Shown in pieces: positions 34,151 through 42,148 of a stretch of DNA of 64,000 nucleotides. Position 1 is the stretch's first letter; the number at the start of each line of letters is the position of its first letter. The position numbers and the translations under genes were made by a program. The notes below the pieces were generated by a model. That model was not told where the DNA came from and did not search any database. It worked only from the letters and a program-made list of their open reading frames with translations. The stretch lies in NCBI RefSeq assembly GCF_000308215.1, contig NZ_CAJE01000015.1, positions 62,001 to 126,000 on the forward strand, in the 5' to 3' direction. Source of the stretch: Methanomassiliicoccus luminyensis B10. GTDB taxonomy: Archaea; Thermoplasmatota; Thermoplasmata; Methanomassiliicoccales; Methanomassiliicoccaceae.

Positions 34151-34510
34151 TCACTCGTGGTTAAGGTGGGCCAGGGCCAATCTGACGATGTCGGTCACAT
34201 GCTGATCGTCCAAACTGTAGTACACGTTCTTTCCTTCGCGCCTGAACTTCACCAGCTTCGCGTCCCTTAATGTCCTGAGCTGATGGGACACAGCGGACCT
34301 GGTCGTGCCGAGCACAGCCGCCAGTTCGCACCCGCACAATTCTGATTCGTTCAAGGCCCACATGATGCGGATGCGGGTCGGGTCACCGATTATCTTGAAT
34401 ATCGCGGAGAGGCCGTTTACTTCAGAAGCGGGCAGCATGGCCCGATCGACCTTCTCTATAACATCGTGGGGGACGGTCTCGCAGGAACATGTGACGGCTT
34501 TGCGCCTCAT
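34151..34510 (-). CDS. ArsR/SmtB-family metal sensor repressor
   Basis: A 119-residue winged-helix repressor. The N-terminal VTCSCET and the ESELCGCELAAVLG motif in the alpha-3 region supply thiolates as in CadC, and the C-terminal DDQHVTDIVRLALAHLNHE reproduces the SmtB/CzrA alpha-5 zinc site spacing (D-x-H, then His ten residues on). The recognition helix is TRSAVSHQLRTLRDA. It should leave DNA when Zn, Cd or Pb is bound. It has an AAGGAG ribosome site, its own palindromic operator, and a terminator behind it; the P1B ATPase lies downstream. Confidence 0.93.
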   Translation of the reverse strand: MRRKAVTCSCETVPHDVIEKVDRAMLPASEVNGLSAIFKIIGDPTRIRIMWALNESELCGCELAAVLGTTRSAVSHQLRTLRDAKLVKFRREGKNVYYSLDDQHVTDIVRLALAHLNHE

Positions 34511-34531
34511 TCATTGCCTCTCCTTGGGGAT

Positions 34532-34547
34532 TGACAATGCATTGTCA
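34532..34547 (-). promoter_or_regulatory. Perfect 16-bp palindrome upstream of arsR
   Basis: TGACAATGCATTGTCA is a perfect inverted repeat, 22-37 bases before the arsR start, and probably an autoregulatory operator. Its half-site differs from the TTGAA half-sites before the ATPase, though both share the TGA...TCA outline. Confidence 0.6.
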
Positions 34548-34650
34548 TTGATTAATGGTTGTGCCAGGGAACGTCAGCAGGGCCGACGCGGACCGATCGA
34601 TGGCAACACCCCTGATGAAACCGCCAAAAACTTGCGCATTTGCCGCGGGG

Positions 34651-35145
34651 TCAGTTGCTCCCGGTCCAGCGGCTAAACAGAAACAGATAACGGCTTGTCA
34701 ATGACACTATGGTTAACAAAATGAACGCGGCGAACAGAATACCGTAGACTAAACTATCCTGGAACACCAACGTGAGAAGCACCATCATGAACAGGGCCCC
34801 GCCATAGTACTTCCCGACCGGGTCGTAGACCGGCCCCCAGAGCCTCGAGGTCGCTAGGAACTGCAAGAACATGGCGATCACGATCAGCACTGTCCAGAAC
34901 GGGTACGTGCCGTTGACAGTGAACGCGACCAGCGCCGCCGTGACCACCAGGAAATCGGCGAAGGCGTCGAAGTACGCCCCCGCGGACGAGGTTGCGTTGA
35001 GCTTCCTGGCAACATAGCCATCCAGTACGTCGGTGAGGCACAGGAGCAGGAGGATGAGCAGCGAGGCCTCCCGGAACTCTCTGATGATAGTGTACGAGAA
35101 CAGCGGCACAGCCAGGACCCTGGACGTGGTGATCGCTGACGGCAC
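34651..35145 (-). CDS. CDP-alcohol phosphatidyltransferase
   Basis: A 164-residue (from GTG) membrane enzyme that joins a CDP-activated lipid to an alcohol such as inositol phosphate, glycerol phosphate or serine. The catalytic signature D-x2-D-G-x2-A-R-x8-G-x3-D-x3-D is complete: DVLDGYVARK then GAYFDAFAD. About five helices follow. The GTG at 35143-35145 gives a normal family start (VPSAITTSRVLAVP), but the same frame stays open about 45 codons further upstream, with no ATG and no clear ribosome site, so the N-terminus is uncertain. Product head group unknown. Confidence 0.82.
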   Translation of the reverse strand: MPSAITTSRVLAVPLFSYTIIREFREASLLILLLLCLTDVLDGYVARKLNATSSAGAYFDAFADFLVVTAALVAFTVNGTYPFWTVLIVIAMFLQFLATSRLWGPVYDPVGKYYGGALFMMVLLTLVFQDSLVYGILFAAFILLTIVSLTSRYLFLFSRWTGSN

Positions 35146-35270
35146 GAAGCCATAGCTCGCCCTGTAGCCGGCTATGAGGTCCCCATCCCTGAAAGCTATT
35201 TTTCTCCCCGCCCGTGTCAGTCGGCGCTCGATGAGGTCGAGCTCCTCGGCACCATGACTTAACTATCGAT

Positions 35271-36054
35271 TAGCGATACGGCAGGGACTATTTTAGGATT
35301 GCATCCATGTTTTCAGGAGAAGCATATGTGCACCAAACACGCTAGAAGGGGCGGCCAAAAGTTCGGCCATTAGAGTGGTGAAGGCTCCTGCCAGGGAGCG
35401 ACTCAAATAATACTGGTAATCCACTTTCCCATAAGTTTCTTTAGTTAGGTTAGATGCCCGCTGATACATCGTCTGCGGCTATTCATCCCCATACAGATGA
35501 GGCAGAGTCCGCTCGTCGCCAGGGAGCCTTAGCGGAACGTAGGGGAACGGTTCCCAGCCCCTACCGGGACCTAACCTGGCGCACTGGGGCCAATGCCTAT
35601 CATGCTTTGTCGCTACCAGGATTGATGCTCTGCTGAAGCGGCTACGCTGTGGTAAATATATCGCCATAAACGGGCGAAGGTTGCTTTTCACTGGTTCATA
35701 GAGTCTCGTTTTCATGGTCAGGATATTGAGCGGGTTGATCGGCCGCAATTCTAGGAGAATGGATAGGTCCTGTTTCAAAACTCATCAGTGTGTTAGAGCA
35801 GACGTTTCTATCTGCAGCGGTAGCGAGGCGATCATGATAACGACCAGATACGCCTTAGATGCGCATGATTATATACCACCGACCTGCCGCTTCAGACAAC
35901 AAAAGATTGATCGAGAGGTAATGATTAAACCACTGTCGAACGATGCGTCCAGCCCATATTTCGACCGGAGCGCGAGTTTTGCAACAGAGACGTCCGATCA
36001 ATAAGCTAGCGCCTATCCATGCCGATATAAAACTAAACACTAGACTAAGCCCTT
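35271..36054. other. Gene-poor stretch, lower GC, possibly degenerate
   Basis: About 0.8 kb in which I see no convincing gene. Several frames of 60-100 codons are present on both strands but none has a family signature or ribosome site, and base composition is less GC-rich than the flanks. It sits at the edge of the accessory patch that contains a frameshifted gene and a low-GC gene pair, so decayed mobile DNA is plausible but not shown. Confidence 0.5.
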
Positions 36055-36686
36055 TCAGTTGCTAACTGCGGGCGCTCTCCGAGAATATTCCGAACTCTCC
36101 ACCTGTTCCAGCATGAACCAGGCCAGGTCCGCACGCGAGATGGTCGACCCAACGGCCTTGTGCCCCAAGTAGCCTGCACGCACCTTCTTGGAGAGGGGCT
36201 TATCGTTCAGCAAAGGTATCCTGTCAGAGTCCAATCAATGTTGGAACCGCTCACCAACTGGCCGATGCGGACGATCTCGGCATAGTTGCCGGGATAGCTC
36301 CGCTTTACCATGCCCACCATGAGCTTGGAGCGAAGGTCCCCGTGGTCATTGGAGTCAGGAGAGCTTATCGTGGACAGCAGGACCAGCCTGCTCACGTCGC
36401 ATTCCCCCATCGCGGACAGCATGTTGCCCACGCCGTCGCTCAGGGCGGTATCGCGCACCGGACCGGCGGGCCCTAGGGCGCTGATGATGCAATCAGCTCC
36501 CAGTACGGCCACCTTCATGGCGTCCCTGTCGCTCAGCTCTCCCGGCACCACGGTCAGATGGGGGTGTGTAAAATCAATCTTCTGGGGGTTGCGGGCATAG
36601 GCTGTCACCGCATATCCGCGACCCAATGCTTGACGGACAATCTCCTGTCCTGTTCTCCCCGTTGAACCAAACACCGTGAGTCTCAT
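36055..36686 (-). pseudogene. NAD(P)-binding NmrA-like/SDR protein, frameshifted
   Basis: The first 159 codons encode an atypical-SDR NAD(P)-binding protein: MRLTVFGSTGRTGQEIV is the Rossmann motif, then RLVLLSTISSPDSNDHG and IDWTL. The frame then stops at 36207. One base later in phase the family's C-terminus continues clearly (RIPLLNDKPLSKKVRAGYLG, then STISRADLAWFMLEQV) to a stop at 36055-36057. A single missing base near 36217-36222, just after the codons for DWTL, restores a protein of about 210 residues, the normal length. It is either a recent pseudogene or a sequencing error. Function, if intact, would be an oxidoreductase or redox sensor of unknown substrate. Confidence 0.85.
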
Positions 36687-36746
36687 TTAGTCTTCCTTCA
36701 GGCATGCTTTCACTGGTAAAATGCTCTCTTTTCCTGCCGCTGAAGG

Positions 36747-37433
36747 TCAAAACATCATTGTTTTGGGGGTGACGCCCTTCGGATATTCCTCTTCGCCATC
36801 CAGCTTTTTTACATATGCATCATACCACATATCCGCGATTACGTCTGGATCGTTCACCGCACCTGTCCCGGCCTTTATCAATACTCCCAATGGGCGGTGT
36901 ACCACTAGGATCCCTCTAGGAGACAATGCGGCATGAAGATTGGCGACATAGTTGCGCAATCCCGCCATAGATATGCCGACGTTACTCAGCATAGGGATGG
37001 GATACATTGCGGATAGCCCGCTGGTAAAAAGCAAGGCCCCCTCACCGCGCTCCACCATATCTGGAACGATACTGTTTACCACATTAATCGCGCCTATCAC
37101 TACATTCTCAAAATATTCTCTCGTGTTTTCCGCAGTCACCTCCAATGCAGTGGCGGGCATAGTGCCTCTTGATGCTGGGCTAAACTCCATGACATCAATC
37201 CGACCATATTTTGCTTTTATATCGGACACGGCTTTTTGCATCTGATCTTTGTTACTGACATCAGCAATAAAGTAGGAAGCTTCGATCCCTTTCTCCTTCA
37301 ACCCAGCTGTCATTGATTGAAGATTTTCGGCATTGCGTGCCACCAGCGCGATTTGAAAGCCCTCTTCACCGAAACGCTTGGCAAGAGACAGCCCCAGCCC
37401 TTTACCAGCACCCGCTATGACCATCGTTTTCAT
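36747..37433 (-). CDS. Short-chain dehydrogenase-like protein lacking the YxxxK pair
   Basis: A 228-residue Rossmann protein of the SDR superfamily. The cofactor motif is GAGKGLGLSLAKRFG, followed by FIADVSN and the usual helices. At the place of the catalytic Tyr-x3-Lys the sequence reads LSNVGISMAGLRNY, with no Tyr or Lys, although the preceding Ser (FTSGLSAMY) is present, so normal SDR catalysis is doubtful. GC content is clearly below that of the surroundings, a sign of transfer. It is divergent from the HxlR-type regulator, which probably controls it, as in many bacterial pairs. Confidence 0.85.
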   Translation of the reverse strand: MKTMVIAGAGKGLGLSLAKRFGEEGFQIALVARNAENLQSMTAGLKEKGIEASYFIADVSNKDQMQKAVSDIKAKYGRIDVMEFSPASRGTMPATALEVTAENTREYFENVVIGAINVVNSIVPDMVERGEGALLFTSGLSAMYPIPMLSNVGISMAGLRNYVANLHAALSPRGILVVHRPLGVLIKAGTGAVNDPDVIADMWYDAYVKKLDGEEEYPKGVTPKTMMF

Positions 37434-37579
37434 GATATTGCACCCCTCGATTTTTTAAGGCGACTTTACTTGAAGGAGTTACTTTATAATATAAATTACG
37501 TTACTTAACTATACTTAGTAAATAATAATATACTTACTATAATCAATTAAAAACACTTTAGGATAAAAGGTCTGAGAGC
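37434..37579. promoter_or_regulatory. Divergent promoter with repeated TACTTA sites
   Basis: An AT-rich 146-bp region between the SDR and HxlR genes. TACTTA occurs three times on the plus strand at 37502-37507, 37512-37517 and 37531-37536, that is 10 and 19 bases apart, about one and two helical turns. Related TACTTG and TACTTT lie near 37467 and 37480. TATA-like sequence is abundant on both strands. Confidence 0.5.
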
Positions 37580-37903
37580 ATGGAGCGCCATAGCGAGTGT
37601 GCAAAAGCAGTCAAACAGATAATGGACATCCTCGGAGGCAAATGGTCGTTTGTTATAATGGGGGAATTGCATTCGGGACCAAAACGTTTTAACGAACTGA
37701 GTAAGACCTTGGGGATCAGTACAAAATCCCTTTCAGACGCCTTGAAGAGCCTTGAATCCAACGGGATCGTTATACGTATCGTGCATCCCACTTCCCCAAT
37801 CAGAGTGGAGTATGGCCTAACAGAGAAAGGACGTGACTTCGAACAGGTCTTTTTCGCCATGGTCAAATGGGGGATGAAATGGCTTAAGGAGGATGAAAAA
37901 TAA
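37580..37903 (+). CDS. HxlR-family transcriptional regulator
   Basis: A 107-residue winged-helix regulator. The family opening HSECAKAVKQIMDILGGKW with a cysteine near residue 7 and GGKWSFVIMGEL, GPKRFNELSKTLGIS and LSDALKSLESNGIV are all typical. HxlR proteins sense aldehydes, quinones or other electrophiles, sometimes through that cysteine, and usually control a divergent oxidoreductase. Here the divergent gene is the SDR. GC content is low like its partner, which suggests they arrived together. Confidence 0.9.
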   Translation: MERHSECAKAVKQIMDILGGKWSFVIMGELHSGPKRFNELSKTLGISTKSLSDALKSLESNGIVIRIVHPTSPIRVEYGLTEKGRDFEQVFFAMVKWGMKWLKEDEK

Positions 37904-38124
37904 GGCCCTCTTCAACTTGCACGGTCTTCCAAGAGTGGCCGTGAACGATCTCCTCCCGACGTTCTCTCGCTTGTTGGACGGGTCCGGGTGGTGGAACTGG
38001 ATGAAGGGTCCGAACAGCGAGCTCCGGCCGGTCGGCCAGATAAAGAGGGAAAGGGTTTGAGCGGGTCGAGATAAAAACCATTTTAATTGAACCGAAAATA
38101 AGAATGTCTGGATAAGTGGTTGAG

Positions 38125-38199
38125 TGCTCCTGCCGGGATTCGAACCCGGGTATCGGACTCGAAAGGCCCGAATGATTGGCCGGACTACACTACAGGAGC
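38125..38199 (-). tRNA. tRNA-Glu (anticodon TTC)
   Basis: A 75-nt cloverleaf on the minus strand. The acceptor stem is GCTCCTG paired with CAGGAGC plus discriminator A, the T arm is CCGGG-TTCGAAT-CCCGG, and the anticodon stem CGGGC/GTCCG encloses loop CTTTCGA, giving anticodon TTC. CCA is not encoded. No intron is seen. Confidence 0.95.
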
Positions 38200-38352
38200 G
38201 TGTGGCATGTTCGATAAGGAAAGTAGTACTTAACTCTTATCCAGATGGGGCGCGGCGTGCATCGACGTCCAATATGGACCGGGGCTCCCTATCGAACGCC
38301 CCTGCATCGGCCTGTGATGCTTATCTAACCCGGCGTCCAATCATGCGGTGGA

Positions 38353-39102
38353 ATGGCCGATGCCGACGTCTTCTACTCCGCCCTGATACTGTGCCTGCTT
38401 CCGGCCGCAGGGTATCTCCTCGGAGGCGCCATAGCCGAGGGCATAAGTGTCTCCAAGAGGGCGCTCAGCATGGCCCTGCACGGGACCGCCGGCATCATCG
38501 TCTCCATCGTCTCGGTGGAGCTGTTGCCGCTCATCCTCCAGGAGGAGCACGCCGCCATCACCATCACATTCATGGCCATGGGAGGGATCGGCTTCCTGGC
38601 GCTGGACAGCGTCACCAGCCACGTCAGCTATCGGGTGGGCGGCCGGACCGGGGAGGGTCCCGGGGGACCGTGGCCCCTGTACGTGGGCGTAGCCTTGGAG
38701 CTGTTCACCGACGGCCTGCTGATCGGCACGGGCACTATCCTCTCCATGTCGCTGGCCCTGGTTCTGGCGATCGGCCAGATGATCAGTAACATCCCCGAAG
38801 GCCTGGCGACCATGATCTCGTTCCGGAGCTTCGGGACCAACAAGAGGTCCCGCGAGGTCATCCTGCTGACCCTGGCCCTCCCCATATTCCTCGGTGTGAC
38901 CCTGGGCTACTGGGGACTTCGCGGACAGCCGGAGATCTACCAGCTATGCATCATCGCGTTCGCCGCAGGGCTGCTCCTCACCCTCATTGCGGAGGAGATC
39001 GTTCCCGAGGCCCATAGGGGGGAGAGGGACTCCAGGATCAATGTGCTCATCCTGATCGGATCGTTCTTCCTGTTCAACCTGGCGTCACTCTACATCGGAT
39101 GA
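38353..39102 (+). CDS. ZIP-family metal transporter
   Basis: A 249-residue membrane protein with about eight helices, of the ZIP family that imports or releases Zn2+, Fe2+ or Mn2+. Metal-binding helices are visible: SMALHGTAGIIVSIVSVELLP, ELFTDGLLIGTG (usual HNFxDG replaced by ELFTDG), and MISNIPEGLATM, with EEIVPEAHRG near the C-terminus. The first His of the M1 site being Glu may alter metal choice. It is a single gene near the tRNA; the direction of transport cannot be read from sequence. Confidence 0.87.
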   Translation: MADADVFYSALILCLLPAAGYLLGGAIAEGISVSKRALSMALHGTAGIIVSIVSVELLPLILQEEHAAITITFMAMGGIGFLALDSVTSHVSYRVGGRTGEGPGGPWPLYVGVALELFTDGLLIGTGTILSMSLALVLAIGQMISNIPEGLATMISFRSFGTNKRSREVILLTLALPIFLGVTLGYWGLRGQPEIYQLCIIAFAAGLLLTLIAEEIVPEAHRGERDSRINVLILIGSFFLFNLASLYIG

Positions 39103-39158
39103 TCGGGAAAAGAGTGGGGGTTTGGTAGCGAGCTTTTGGTTCGAAGGAGGCGGTCCGC

Positions 39159-39338
39159 TCAGCCCTTGACCCTGAGGGGCTGGCCGCAGCATTCGAACAC
39201 GCAGTTCTCGACACAGCCGCACGAGCTTGACGGGGGCGACGGCCCGCACTCGCTGCACTCGGTGACTACCTTGAGCTCGAGGCCGCATTCTCCGCACACA
39301 TACGTCTGGCCCATCTTCATGTCGCTGCAATTGGTCAT
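39159..39338 (-). CDS. Small cysteine-rich zinc-ribbon protein
   Basis: A 59-residue protein with ten cysteines. YVCGECGLELKVVTECSECG forms one knuckle, and CGCVENCVFECCGQPL the second, recalling small archaeal desulfoferrodoxin-like or zinc-ribbon proteins. The start chosen is the ATG at 39336-39338, which has GAGGT 7 bases upstream; a GTG at 39362 is possible. Function unknown; a metal-site or redox role is suggested. Confidence 0.7.
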   Translation of the reverse strand: MTNCSDMKMGQTYVCGECGLELKVVTECSECGPSPPSSSCGCVENCVFECCGQPLRVKG

Positions 39339-39626
39339 GCACGATACCTCTGCGGCGACCACGGACCTTGCTGATGTTATACCTTGTCGAGAGCAATCCT
39401 TGGGATGAGGCGCCGAGGCCGACGCTATGGCGAACCACCCTGCCCGGGTCCGGGGGCGGCGGCTCCCGGCCGGGACCGTCCTCCAGCTCCGGGGATTGCT
39501 GGAACAGGGCCGCGAACGGAAACCTTGAATAATAGATGGGTTTATGTCATGGGTTGTCGGTCCGACCTAGCTATGGCGCCAGGCGTGTAACACGTCTGCG
39601 GCCGATCGTTCATCTGGAGGCTTCAC

Positions 39627-39953
39627 TTGAGCTCATACGATTCCGAAGAAGTAAATGAGGAGATTACCCGGTGCCCGTTCCCCAACCGCAAGGAGGGGGA
39701 GATGTTTGGGGTGGCGGACCAGCTTTTGGGCGCTTCTCGCATCAAGGTAATGTGCGAGGACGGCACTTCCCGCATGGGCCGCATTCCGGGAAAGATCCGC
39801 AAGAGGATGTGGATCAGGGAGGGCGACCTGCTCATCGTAAAACCGTGGGAGTTCCAGGCCGACAAGGCGGACATCATGTACCGCTACACCAAGACCCAGG
39901 CGAGCTATCTCCACCGCCGCAGGGCCATTCCTAAGAACCTCGACGTGTTCTGA
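39627..39953 (+). CDS. Translation initiation factor aIF1A
   Basis: A 108-residue OB-fold factor that helps scan and position the initiator tRNA on the small ribosomal subunit. Typical archaeal/eukaryal residues: VADQLLGASRIKVMCEDG, MGRIPGKIRKRMWIREGD and VKPWEFQADKADIMYRYT. The start is TTG with a strong GGAGG site 6 bases before it. It heads the aIF1A-RIO1-KH cluster that is conserved in many archaea. Confidence 0.95.
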   Translation: MSSYDSEEVNEEITRCPFPNRKEGEMFGVADQLLGASRIKVMCEDGTSRMGRIPGKIRKRMWIREGDLLIVKPWEFQADKADIMYRYTKTQASYLHRRRAIPKNLDVF

Positions 39954-39958
39954 GCGTT

Positions 39959-40735
39959 ATGCCCGAGAAAGAAGCCTACGCCCAGCTCGAACATAAGATA
40001 ATGGCCCTCCGGGAGAACTCCCGGACCGGGGACGAGCGAAAGACGCTGGACGAGGTCTTCGACCGCGATACCATTCTGGGCATTTACAAGCTCATGACCG
40101 ACGGCGTCGTGGACACCATCGAGTACCCCGTGTCCACGGGCAAAGAAGGCAACGTGTTCGCCGCCAAGGACTACGACGGGAAGCTGGTGGCCCTCAAAAT
40201 ATATAGGACGTCGAACGCCACCTTCAACCGCATCTCCAGGTACATCGAGGGGGACAAGCGGTTCCGGGGCATCGCCGGCTCCAAGAGAAAGATCATCATG
40301 GCCTGGGCCAGCAAGGAGTTCCGCAACCTCCAGCGGCTGAAGGATGCGGGGGTGAACGTGCCCACGCCCATACGCTTCCACCGCAACATGGTGGTGATGA
40401 AGTACATCGGCACCAAGAACGGGCCCGCCCCGACCCTAAGGAACGTGGTGCTGGAAGATCCGCAGGCTGTCTACGAGACCGTCATCGAGTACATGCGCCT
40501 GGCGTACCAGGAGGCGGAGCTGGTGCACGCCGACCTCAGCGAGTACAACATCCTTTACTACCGGAAGAAGCCGGTCATCATCGACGTGGGCCAGGCGGTG
40601 CTGACGGAGCACGTCAACGCCAAGGACTTCCTCAAACGCGATATAGAGAACATTAACCGATACTTTAGGAGCCTTGAGGTTGATATTATGGACAAGGAAG
40701 AGGTCTTCCAGACCGTGACGGGGGCACCAAAATGA
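39959..40735 (+). CDS. RIO1-type serine protein kinase
   Basis: A 258-residue atypical kinase needed for small ribosomal subunit maturation. The ATP loop STGKEGNVFAAKDY, the RIO1-type catalytic loop HADLSEYNILYY and the metal loop IIDVGQAV are intact. It begins 5 bases after the aIF1A stop, and its stop overlaps the KH gene start as ATGA, so the three are one operon. Confidence 0.95.
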   Translation: MPEKEAYAQLEHKIMALRENSRTGDERKTLDEVFDRDTILGIYKLMTDGVVDTIEYPVSTGKEGNVFAAKDYDGKLVALKIYRTSNATFNRISRYIEGDKRFRGIAGSKRKIIMAWASKEFRNLQRLKDAGVNVPTPIRFHRNMVVMKYIGTKNGPAPTLRNVVLEDPQAVYETVIEYMRLAYQEAELVHADLSEYNILYYRKKPVIIDVGQAVLTEHVNAKDFLKRDIENINRYFRSLEVDIMDKEEVFQTVTGAPK

Positions 40736-41271
40736 GACTCATGCGCATACCAAAGGAGCGCGTCGGCGCGCTCATTGGCACTGATGGCGAGACCAAGGAT
40801 CTCATCGAGAGGCGCGCCGGCGTCAAGTTGCAGATAGACACCGAGGGCGAGGTCAACATCGAGGAGAACCCCCAGGACCCCCTGGCCGCGCTCAAGACCA
40901 TGGACCTGGTGAAAGCGATCGGGAGAGGCTTCTCCCCCCAGCGGGCCATCAGGTTGCTGGACGACGACGAGTACCTCGAGATCATAGAACTGGGTGACTT
41001 CATCGGCAAGAAGTCGGACCAGCTCTCCAGGGTAAGGTCCCGGCTAATCGGGACGAACGGCAAGACCAGGAGGATCATCGAGGATCTGACGGGGGCGCAC
41101 ATGTCCATCTACGGGAGCACCGTTTCGCTCATCGGCAACTCCGTCCAGCTGCCGGTGGCCAAGACCGCGGTGGAGATGATCCTGCGCGGCAGCGAGCACG
41201 CCACGGTGTACCGGTACCTGGAGAGGTCGAGGGCCACCCTGCGCATCGCCGAGATGGGCTTCGACGTCTGA
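40732..41271 (+). CDS. KH-domain RNA-binding protein, Pno1/Dim2-like
   Basis: A 179-residue protein with two KH domains (IPKERVGALIGTDGETKDLI near the N-terminus and RSRLIGTNGKTRRIIEDLTG near residue 102), homologous to the archaeal/eukaryal Pno1/Dim2 ribosome-assembly factor that binds near the 3' end of small-subunit rRNA. Its partner RIO1 is encoded immediately upstream with a four-base overlap, as in other archaea. Confidence 0.93.
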   Translation: MRLMRIPKERVGALIGTDGETKDLIERRAGVKLQIDTEGEVNIEENPQDPLAALKTMDLVKAIGRGFSPQRAIRLLDDDEYLEIIELGDFIGKKSDQLSRVRSRLIGTNGKTRRIIEDLTGAHMSIYGSTVSLIGNSVQLPVAKTAVEMILRGSEHATVYRYLERSRATLRIAEMGFDV

Positions 41272-41272
41272 A

Positions 41273-42148
41273 CTAACCGGTGCGAGCCTTCTCTCCCTGC
41301 CCTGACCCGGAGCCCGACGGGCGCCCCAAGCGCTGGTACGCCACCAGGGTGAGGAGCATGAACACGTCGGCGAGCACGATGACCCCGGCGGCGGGCAGAT
41401 CGATGAGGCCGGACAGCATGATGCCGAACAGCGTGCTCCCTACCCCGATGATCATGCTGGCCATGAGGGTCTTGCGGAACGACAGGTTGAGCTGCAGCGC
41501 CGCCAGGGCCGGTATGACCAGGAGCGCCACCACCAGTATTATTCCCACTACCTTGATGGACAGCACCACGGTCACGGCCATGAGGATGTTGAACGTCAGC
41601 GAGAGCCAGCTCACCGGTATCCCGTTCATGCGGGACGATGGCTCGTCGAAGGTCATGGCCACCAGCTCCTTGAAGAACAGCATGACCACGGAGAGCACTG
41701 CCACGCTCAGCAGGGCCATCAGCGTCAGGTCGGCGGAGGATATGGTGAGTATGGAGCCGAACAGATAGTCCATCACCGAGACATTGAAGCCGCCGGATAT
41801 GCCGATGGCGATCAGGCCGATCGCGAAGCCCGTTGCCAGCATCACCGCCATCGCTGCGTCGGACTGGGCGATGCCTTTCTTTTTCATATAGGACATGCCC
41901 AGGATGGCCAGGGTGGAGAGCACCAGGGCGAAGAGGATGGGGTCCAGTCCCAGCAGCAGGCCGATGGCCACGCCCCCGAAGGAAGTGTGCGCCGCGCTGT
42001 CCCCGATCATGGACTCCTTCCTCAGGACTATGAACAGGCCCATGGTAGCGCACACGAAGGTCGCCAGGCATCCGCCGATCAATGCCATCTGGAAGAAGGG
42101 CATGCCCAGGAGGATCTGGAGGTCGCCGAGGAGCGCTTCAGACGCCAT
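41273..42148 (-). CDS. znuB: Zinc/manganese ABC transporter permease, ZnuB-like
   Basis: A 291-residue membrane permease with about nine helices. The family features GLFIVLRKESMIGDSAAHTS near residue 35 and LVVALLVIPALAALQL in the last third are present. It forms the metal channel with the ATPase encoded just upstream; the gene starts at the ATG at 42146-42148, overlapping the ATPase stop by 11 bases. The longer frame back to 42241 is a shadow. It is the last gene of the zinc locus. Zinc as substrate follows from the Azt/Znu-type binding proteins. Confidence 0.93.
   Translation of the reverse strand: MASEALLGDLQILLGMPFFQMALIGGCLATFVCATMGLFIVLRKESMIGDSAAHTSFGGVAIGLLLGLDPILFALVLSTLAILGMSYMKKKGIAQSDAAMAVMLATGFAIGLIAIGISGGFNVSVMDYLFGSILTISSADLTLMALLSVAVLSVVMLFFKELVAMTFDEPSSRMNGIPVSWLSLTFNILMAVTVVLSIKVVGIILVVALLVIPALAALQLNLSFRKTLMASMIIGVGSTLFGIMLSGLIDLPAAGVIVLADVFMLLTLVAYQRLGRPSGSGSGQGEKARTG

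Noticed and set aside
35454-36040. Frames of 60-100 codons in the gene-poor region
   Set aside because: No signature, no start signals, and overlapping on both strands; not enough to call genes or a transposase.
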